In this document: piece by piece, positions 57,101 to 64,000 of the stretch
Layout: every line of letters starts with the position of its first letter
Position numbering within the stretch: position 1 is the stretch's first letter
Origin: Xylocopa sonorina
Taxonomy: Eukaryota > Arthropoda > Insecta > Hymenoptera > Apidae
NCBI RefSeq assembly: GCF_050948175.1
Contig: NW_027490252.1
Location: forward strand, 620,001 to 684,000
Direction: 5' to 3'
DNA length: 64,000 nucleotides
Notes under the pieces: model-generated
Seen by the model: the letters and a program-made list of their open reading frames with translations, nothing else
What the model was told of the DNA's origin: nothing
Databases searched by the model: none
Translations under genes and position numbers: made by a program

Positions 57101-57880
57101 CTTTCTTTTGAAGTGAGTACGAGGTATACATATCACTCCGTAATGATTATTATATCTTATCATGAAACATAGCAGTGAGATGCGATATCGCGTTTTAAGA
57201 AGCATTAGAAATCTATTGCTACGATACGTAGACATCTGCAATCGCTATTTCCTAGCATGTAAGTGTCGCATTTACATTCATTTGAAGTGAATACGAGGTA
57301 TACATGACACTTCGTAATGAATATTACACCTTATCATGAAACATAGAAGAGTGATGCGATATCGCGTTTTAGGAAGCATTGGAACTCTATTGCTGCGATA
57401 CGTAGACATCTACAAACGCTATTTCCTAGCATGGAAGTGTGGCATTTACATTCATTTGAAGTGAATACGAGGTATACATGACACTTCGCAATGAATATTA
57501 TATCTTATCGTGAAACATAGCAGTGTGATGCGATATCGCGTTTTAAGAAGCATTGGAACTCTATTGCTACGATACGTAGACATCTGCAAACGCTATTTCC
57601 TAGCATGGAAGTGTCGCATTTACATTCATTTGAAGTGAATACGAGGTATACATGACACTTCGTAATGAATATTATACCTTATCATGAAACATAGAAGAGT
57701 GATGCGATATCGCGTTTTAGGAAGCATTGGAACTCTATTGCTGCGATACGTAGACATCTGCAAACGCTATTTCCTAGCATGGAAGTGTCGCATTTACATT
57801 CTTTTGAAGTGAATACGAGGTATACATGACACTTCGCAATGAATATTATATCTTATCGTGAAACATAGCAGTGAGATGCG
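54145..57880 (+). repeat. 2088-bp offset repeat (12 monomers)
   Basis: The J subtype (CATTACCATTCGCAATG, TATCTTGAAACATAGATGTG, AAAGGCTATTCCCTAG, TTTGCTTTC) starts its marker at 54871 and again at 56959, 2088 bp apart. Alignment covers about 54145-55790 and 56233-57880; the 440 bp between them do not match. Small differences include TTCCTTTGAAG against TTCTTTTGAAG and TCCACAATG against TCCATAATG. It is the third place in the window with a 12-monomer spacing that is not 2091. Confidence 0.8.
55695..55868 (+). repeat. Representative near-consensus monomer with its palindromes
   Basis: This copy differs from my hand consensus at only a few bases. Internal landmarks by monomer position are the palindromes GTATAC (38-43), AATATT (60-65), TCATGA (74-79, disrupted in this copy), GCGATATCGC (96-105, here 55790-55799) and TACGTA (139-144), plus the short inverted repeat CTACG-ATA-CGTAG (133-145, here 55827-55839). 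Dyad symmetry is frequent in centromeric satellites that lack a CENP-B box (established idea). That these palindromes have a function here is only inference. I see no match to the CENP-B box core pattern TTCG...A..CGGG. Confidence 0.8.
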
Positions 57881-59490
57881 ATATCGCGTTTTAAGAAGCA
57901 CTAGAACTCTATTGCTACGATACGTAGACATCTGCAAACGCTATTTCCTAGCATGGAAGTGTCGCATTTACATTCATTTGAAGTGAATACGAGGTATACA
58001 TGACACTTCGTAATGAATATTATACCTTATCATGAAACATAGAAGAGTGATGCGATATCGCGTTTCAGGAAGCATTGGAACTCTATTGCTGTGATACGTA
58101 GACATCTGCAAACGCTATTTCCTAGCATGGAAGTGTGGCATTTACATTCTTTTGAAGTGAATACGAGGTATACATTACCATTCGCAATGAATATTATATC
58201 TTATCTTGAAACATAGATGTGAGATGCGATATCGCGTTTTAAGAAGCATTAGAACTCTATTGCTACGATACGTAGACATCTGCAAAGGCTATTCCCTAGC
58301 ATGGAAGGGTCGCATTTGCTTTCTTTTGAAGTGAGTACGAGGTATACATGACACTCCATAATGAATATTATATCTTCTCATGAAACATGGCAGTGAGATG
58401 CGATATCGCGTTTTAAGAACCATTAGAACTCTATTGCTACGACACATAGACATCTGCAAACGCTATTTCCTAGCATGGAAGTGTCGCATTTTCATTCATT
58501 TGAAGTGAATACGAGATATACATGACACTTCGCAATGAACATTATACCTTATCATGAAACATAGGAGAGAGATGCGATATCGCGCTTTAGGAAGCATTGG
58601 AACTCTATTGCTGCGATACGTAGACATCTGCAAACGCTATTTCCTAGCATGGAAGTGTCGCATTTACATTCGTTTGAAGTGAATACGAGATATACATGAC
58701 ACTTCGCAATGAATATTATATCTTATCATGAAACATAGGAATGAGGTGCTATATCGCGTTTTGAGAAGCATTAGAGCTCTATTGCTACGATACGTAGACA
58801 TCTGCAAACGCTATTTCCTAGCATGGAAGTGTCGCATTTACGTTCTTTTGAAGTGAATACGAGGTATACATGACACTTCGCAATGAATATTATATCTTAT
58901 CATGAAACATAGAAGTGAGATGCGATATCGCGTTCTAAGAAGCACTAGAACTCTATTGCTGCGATACGTAGACATCTGCAAACGCTATTTCCTAGCATGG
59001 AAGTGTCGCATTTACATTCTTTTGAAGTGAATACGAGGTATACATGACACTTCGCAATGAATATTATATCTTATCGTGAAACATAGCAGTGAGATGCGAT
59101 ATCGCGTTTTAAGAAGCACTAGAACTCTATTGCTACGATACGTAGACATCTGCAAACGCTATTTCCTAGCATGGAAGTGTCGCATTTACATTCATTTGAA
59201 GTGAATACGAGGTATACATGACACTTCGTAATGAATATTATACCTTATCATGAAACATAGAAGAGTGATGCGATATCGCGTTTCAGGAAGCATTGGAACT
59301 CTATTGCTGTGATACGTAGACATCTGCAAACGCTATTTCCTAGCATGGAAGTGTGGCATTTACATTCTTTTGAAGTGAATACGAGGTATACATTACCATT
59401 CGCAATGAATATTATATCTTATCTTGAAACATAGATGTGAGATGCGATATCGCGTTTTAAGAGGCATTAGAACTCTATTGCTACGATACG
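57785..59490 (+). repeat. 1218-bp offset repeat (7 monomers) around a transplanted segment
   Basis: CGTTTCAGGAAGC with the neighbouring TTGCTGTGATACG recurs at 58061 and 59279, and ACCATTCGCA at 58177 and 59395, both 1218 bp. Matching parts are about 57785-58270 and 59003-59490. Between them, about 58335-58960 matches the 45.63-46.26 kb region (TTCTCATGAAACATGGCAG, CGACACATAG, ATAGGAGAGAG, then AGAGCTCT). The join near 58340 lies in TTTTGAAGTGAGTACGAGG, shared by both partners, which suggests recombination or conversion between distant parts of the array. Confidence 0.8.
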
Positions 59491-62400
59491 TAGACATCTG
59501 CAAACGCTATTTCCTAGCATGGAAGTGTGGCATTTACATTCATTTGAAGTGAATACGAGGTATACATAACACTTCGCAATGAATATTATATCTTATCATG
59601 AAACATAGGAATGAGGTGCTATATCGCGTTTTGAGAAGCATTAGAGCTCTATTGCTACGATACGTAGACATCTGCAAACGCTATTTCCTAGTATGGAAGT
59701 GTCGCATTTACGTTCTTTTGAAGCGAATACGAGGTATACATGACACTTCGCAATGAATATTATATCTTATCATGAAACATAGAAGTGAGATGCGATATCG
59801 CGTTCTAAGAAGCACTAGAACTCTATTGCTACGATACGTAGACATCTGCAAACGCTATTTCCTAGGATGGAAGGGTCGCATTTACATTCTTTTGAAGTGA
59901 GTACGAGGTATACATAACACTCCATAATGAATATTATATCTTATCATGAAACATAGAAGTGAGATGCGATTTGGCATTTTAACAATCACTAGAACTCTAT
60001 TGTTTCGACACGTAGTCATCTGGAAACGCTATTTCCTAGCAAGGAAGTGTCGCATTTACATCCTTTTGAAGTGAATACGAGGTATACATGACACTTTGCA
60101 ATGAATATTATATCTGATCATGAAACATAGAAGTGAGATGCGATATCGCGTTCTAAGAAGCACTAGAACTCTATTGCTACGATACGTAGACATCTGCAAA
60201 CGCTATTTCCTAGGATGGAAGGGTCGCATTTACATTCTTTTGAAGTGAGTACGAGGTATACATAACACTCCATAATGAATATTATATCTTATCATGAAAC
60301 ATAGGAATGAGGTGCTATATCGCGTTTTGAGAAGCATTAGAACTCTATTGCTACGATACGTAGACATCTGCAAACGCTATTTCCTAGCATGGAAGTGTCG
60401 CGTTTACATTCTTTTGAAGTGAATACGAGGTATAAATGACACTTCGCAATGAATATTGTACCTTATCGTGAAACATAGAAGAGAGATGCGATATCGCGTT
60501 TTAGGAAGCACTGGAACTCTATTGCTGCGATACGTAGACATCTGCAAACGCTATTTCCTAGCATGGAAGTATCTTATTTACGTTCTTTTGAAGTGAATAC
60601 GAGGTATACATGACACTTCGCAATGAATATTATATCTTATCATGAAACATAGAAGTGAGATGCGATATCGCGTTCTAAGAAGCACTAGAACTCTATTGCT
60701 ACGATACGTAGACATCTGCAAACGCTATTTCCTAGGATGGAAGGGTCGCATTTACATTCTTTTGAAGTGAGTACGAGGTATACATGACACTCCATAATGA
60801 ATATTATATCTTCTCATGAAACATGGCAGTGAGATGCGATATCGCGTTTTAAGAACCATTAGAACTCTATTGCTACGACACGTAGACATCTGCAAACGCT
60901 ATTACCTAGCATGGAAGTGTCGCATTTTCATTCATTTGAAGTGAATACGAGGTATACATGACGCTTCGCAATGAATATTATACCTTATCATGAAACATAG
61001 AAGAGAGATGCGATATCGCGCTTTAGGAAGCATTGGAACTCTATTGCTGCGATACGTAGACATCTGCAAACGCTATTTCCTAGCATGGAAGTGTCGCATT
61101 TACATTCGTTTGAAGTGAATACGAGATATACATGACACTTCGCAATGAATATTATATCTTATCATGAAACATAGAAGTGAGATGCGATATGGCATTTTAA
61201 CAATCATTAGAACTCTATTGTTTCGACACGTAGTCACCTGGAAACGCTATTTCCCAGCAAGGCAGTGTCGCATTTACATCCTATTGAAGTGAATGCGAGG
61301 TATACATGACACTTCGCAATTAATATTATATCTTATCATGAAACATAGAAGTGAGATGCGATATCGCGTTCTAAGAAGCACTAGAACTCTATTGCTACGA
61401 TACGTAGACATCTGCAAACGCTATTTCCTAGGATGGACGGGTCGCATTTACATTCTTTTGAAGTGAGTACGAGGTATACATGACACTCCATAATGAATAT
61501 TATATCTTCTCATGAAACATGGCAGTGAGATGCGATATCGCGTTTTAAGAACCATTAGAACTCTATTGCTACGACACGTAGACGTCTGCAAACGCTATTT
61601 CCTAGCATGGAAGTGTCGCATTTTCATTCATTTGAAGTGAATACGAGGTATACATGTCGCTTCGCAATGAATATTATACCTTATCATGAAACATAGAAGA
61701 GAGATTCGATATCGCGCTTTAGGAAGCATTGGAACTCTATTGCTGCGATACGTAGACATCTGCAAACGCTATTTCCTAGCATGGAAGTGTCGCATTTACA
61801 TTCGTTTGAAGTGAATACGAGATATACATGACACTTCGCAATGAATATTATATCTTATCATGAAACATAGAAGTGAGATGCGATATGGCATTCTAAGAAT
61901 CATTAGAACTCTATTGTTTCGACACGTAGTCATCTGGAAACGCTATTTCCTAGCAAGGAAGTGTCGCATTTACATCCTTTTGAAGTGAATACGAGGTATA
62001 CATGACACTTCGCAATGAATATTATATCTGATCATGAAACATAGAAATGAGATGCGACATCTCGTTTTAAGAAGCATTAGAACTCTATTGCTACGATACG
62101 TAGACACCTGCTAACGCTATTTCCTAGGATGGGAGGGTCGCATTTACATTCTTTTGAAGTGAGTACGAGGTATACGTAACACTCCATAATGAATATTATT
62201 TCTTCTCATGAAACATAGAAGAGAGATGCGATATCGCGTTTTAGGAAGCATTGGAACTCTATTGCTGCGATCCGTAGACATCTGCAAACGCTATTTCCTA
62301 GCATGGAAGTGTCGCATTTACATTCGTTTGAAGTGAATACGAGATATACATGACACTTCGCAATGAATATTATATCTTATCATGAAACATAGGAATGAGG

Positions 62401-62654
62401 TGCTATATCGCGTTTTGAGAAGCATTAGAGCTCTATTGCTACGATACGTAGACATCTGCAAACGCTATTTCCTAGGATGGAAGGGTCGCATTTACATTCT
62501 TTTGAAGTGAGTACGAGGTATACATAACACTCCATAATGAATATTATATCTTCTCATGAAACATAGCAGTGAGATGCGATATCGCGTTTTAAGAAGCATT
62601 AGAACTCCATTGCTGCGATACGTAGACATCTGCAAACGCTATTTCCTAACATGG

Positions 62655-63176
62655 AAGTGTCGCATTTACATTCTTTTGAAGTGAATACGAGGTATACATG
62701 ACACTTCGCAATGAGTATTATATCTTATCATGAAACATAGGAATGAGGTGCTATATCGAGTTTTGAGAAGCATTAGAACTCTATTGCCTATATACGTAGA
62801 CATCTGCAAACTCTATTTCCTAGCAAGGAAATTTCGCACTTACATTCCACTGAAGTAAATACGGGGTATACATAACATTACACAGTGAATATTATATCTT
62901 ATTACGAAACATAGAAATGAAATACGAAATCTTGTTTTAAGAAGCATTGGTACTCTATTGCTGTGATACGTAGACATCTGCAAACAATATTTGCTAGCAA
63001 GGAAGTGCCGCAGTTACATTCTTGTGAAGTAAAATCGAGGTATACATGATACTTCGCAGTGAATATTATATCTTATCATGAAACATAGAAGTGTGATTCG
63101 ATATCGCATTTTAAGAAACATTAGAACCCTATTGCTACGATACGTAGACACCTGCAAACGCTACTTCCTAGCATGG
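62655..63176 (+). repeat. Most divergent monomers of the array
   Basis: The monomers at 62829-63002 and 63003-63176 carry many private changes (about 30 in the first by hand count). Examples are GGAAATTTCGCACTTAC, GAAGTAAATACGGGG, AACATTACACAGTG, AATCTTGTTTTAAG and CAATATTTGCTAGC in the first, and TGCCGCAGTTAC and GTGAAGTAAAATCG in the second. The end of the preceding monomer (GCCTATATACG, AAACTCTATTTCC) resembles the F type. The first divergent monomer shares ACTTACATTCCACTGAAG and ACGAAACATAGAAATGAAAT with the 177-bp type but lacks its 11-bp duplication. It is inferred to be an older relative of the F-plus-177 pair. Confidence 0.8.
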
Positions 63177-64000
63177 AAGTGTCGCATTTACATTCTTTTG
63201 AAGTGAATACGAGGTATACATAACACTTCGCAATGAATATTACATCTTATCATGAAACATAGCAGTGAGATGCGATATCGCGTTTTAAGAAGCATTAGAA
63301 CTCTATTGCTACGATACGTAGACATCTGCAAACGCTATTTCCTAGCATGGAAGTGTCGCATTTACATTCATTTGAAGTGAATACGAGGTATACATGACAC
63401 TTCGTAATGAATATTATACCTTATCATGAAACATAGAAGAGTGATGCGATATCGCGTTTTAGGAAGCATTGGAGCTCTATTGCTGCGATACGTAGACATT
63501 TGCAAACGCTATTTCCTAGCATGGAAGTGTCGCATTTACACTCTTTTGATGTGAATACGAGATATACATGACACTTCGCAATGAATATTATATCTTCTCA
63601 TGAAACATAGCAGTGAGATGCGATATCGCGTTTTAAGAAGCATTAGAACTCTATTGCTACGACACGTAGTCATCTGGAAACGCTATTTCCTAGCAAGGAA
63701 GTGTCGCATTTACATCCTTTTGAAGTGAATACGAGGTATACATGACACTTCGCAATGAATATTATATCTGATCATGAAACATAGAAATGAGATGCGACAT
63801 CTCGTTTTAAGAAGCGTTAGAACTCTATTGCTACGATACGTAGACATCTGCAAACGCTATTTCCTAGGATGGGAGGGTCGCATTTACATTCTTTTGAAGT
63901 CAGTACGAGGTATACATAACACTCCATAATGAATATTATTTCTTCTCATGAAACATAGAAGGGAGATGCGATATCGCGTTTTAGGAAGCATTGGAACTCT

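Larger units (their letters stand above)
1..64000 (+). repeat. 174-bp tandem satellite array filling the whole window
   Basis: Seen: the same 174-bp unit recurs head to tail without a break. With the unit started at AAGTGTCGCA, successive starts fall at 352, 526, 700, 874, 1048, 1222 and so on, to 63525, 63699 and 63873, giving 367 full monomers and a 128-bp partial one. All copies share one orientation. Consensus composition by hand is 63 G+C in 174 bases. Each monomer carries TGA in all three forward frames within its first 47 bases and stops in all reverse frames, so it does not encode protein. Inferred: a eukaryotic centromeric, pericentromeric or other heterochromatic satellite; the unit is close to one nucleosome plus linker. 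I do not recognise the family. No stretch over 300 bases contains anything other than this repeat. Confidence 0.97.

Noticed and set aside
62829..63176. Unique, non-satellite sequence at the divergent patch
   Set aside because: It aligns to the monomer over its full length with phase preserved (starts 62829, 63003, 63177), so it is a diverged satellite copy.
1..64000. CRISPR array
   Set aside because: There are no short direct repeats separated by unique spacers; the whole 174-bp unit is repeated, with no adjacent cas genes.
1..64000. CENP-B box
   Set aside because: TTCG occurs in every monomer, but the required downstream A..CGGG is absent. The only CGGG-like string (ACGGGG near 62868) is not spaced from a TTCG as the motif needs.

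Overview
This window is one uninterrupted block of eukaryotic satellite DNA. From base 1 to base 64000 it consists of a 174-bp monomer repeated head to tail on one strand. I count 367 complete monomers plus a 128-bp partial one at the right edge, with no interruption by unique sequence, transposable element, RNA gene or protein gene. A hand-built consensus is about 36% G+C. It has stop codons in all six frames although its length (58 x 3) is divisible by three, so the array is non-coding. The length, near one nucleosome plus linker, the higher-order structure and the lack of insertions fit a centromeric or pericentromeric (or other heterochromatic) satellite. I do not recognise the family and cannot name the organism. 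CpG dinucleotides are not depleted in the consensus, which hints at a genome or locus without heavy CpG methylation.

Organisation. Monomers fall into recurring subtypes recognisable by linked substitutions, and many are mosaics of two subtypes. They are arranged in nested tandem duplications of whole monomers: 2091 bp (12 monomers, about 2.08-6.26 kb), 696 bp (4, twice between 7.2 and 10.1 kb), 1044 bp (6, 11.4-13.5 kb), 870 bp offset (5, 20.1-21.4 kb), 2088 bp (12, 21.6-25.8 kb), 2784 bp (16, 29.1-34.7 kb), 2961/3658 bp (17/21, 34.9-41.5 kb), 2088 bp (12, 42.3-46.4 kb), a 2088-bp offset (12, 54.1-57.9 kb) and a 1218-bp offset (7, 57.8-59.5 kb). A larger layer sits above these: 5.2-16 kb reappears at 21.6-35.3 kb, shifted by about 94-111 monomers. 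A block bounded by two rare subtypes (called F and H here) occurs four times, at about 15.8, 35.2, 38.1 and 46.8 kb.

Rhythm and breaks. Monomer phase is kept almost perfectly. The net drift over 63.5 kb is explained by seven 177-bp monomers (+3 each) and eight small indels. Five of those indels, all 1-base losses in homopolymers, lie within 2 kb at 49.97-51.97 kb. The right part (54-64 kb) is a finer patchwork, and at 62.8-63.2 kb lie the two most divergent monomers of the window.

No gene system is present. What merits attention is the architecture of the satellite: its higher-order repeats, mosaic monomers, conserved short palindromes, phase conservation and a possible assembly-quality issue near 50-52 kb.
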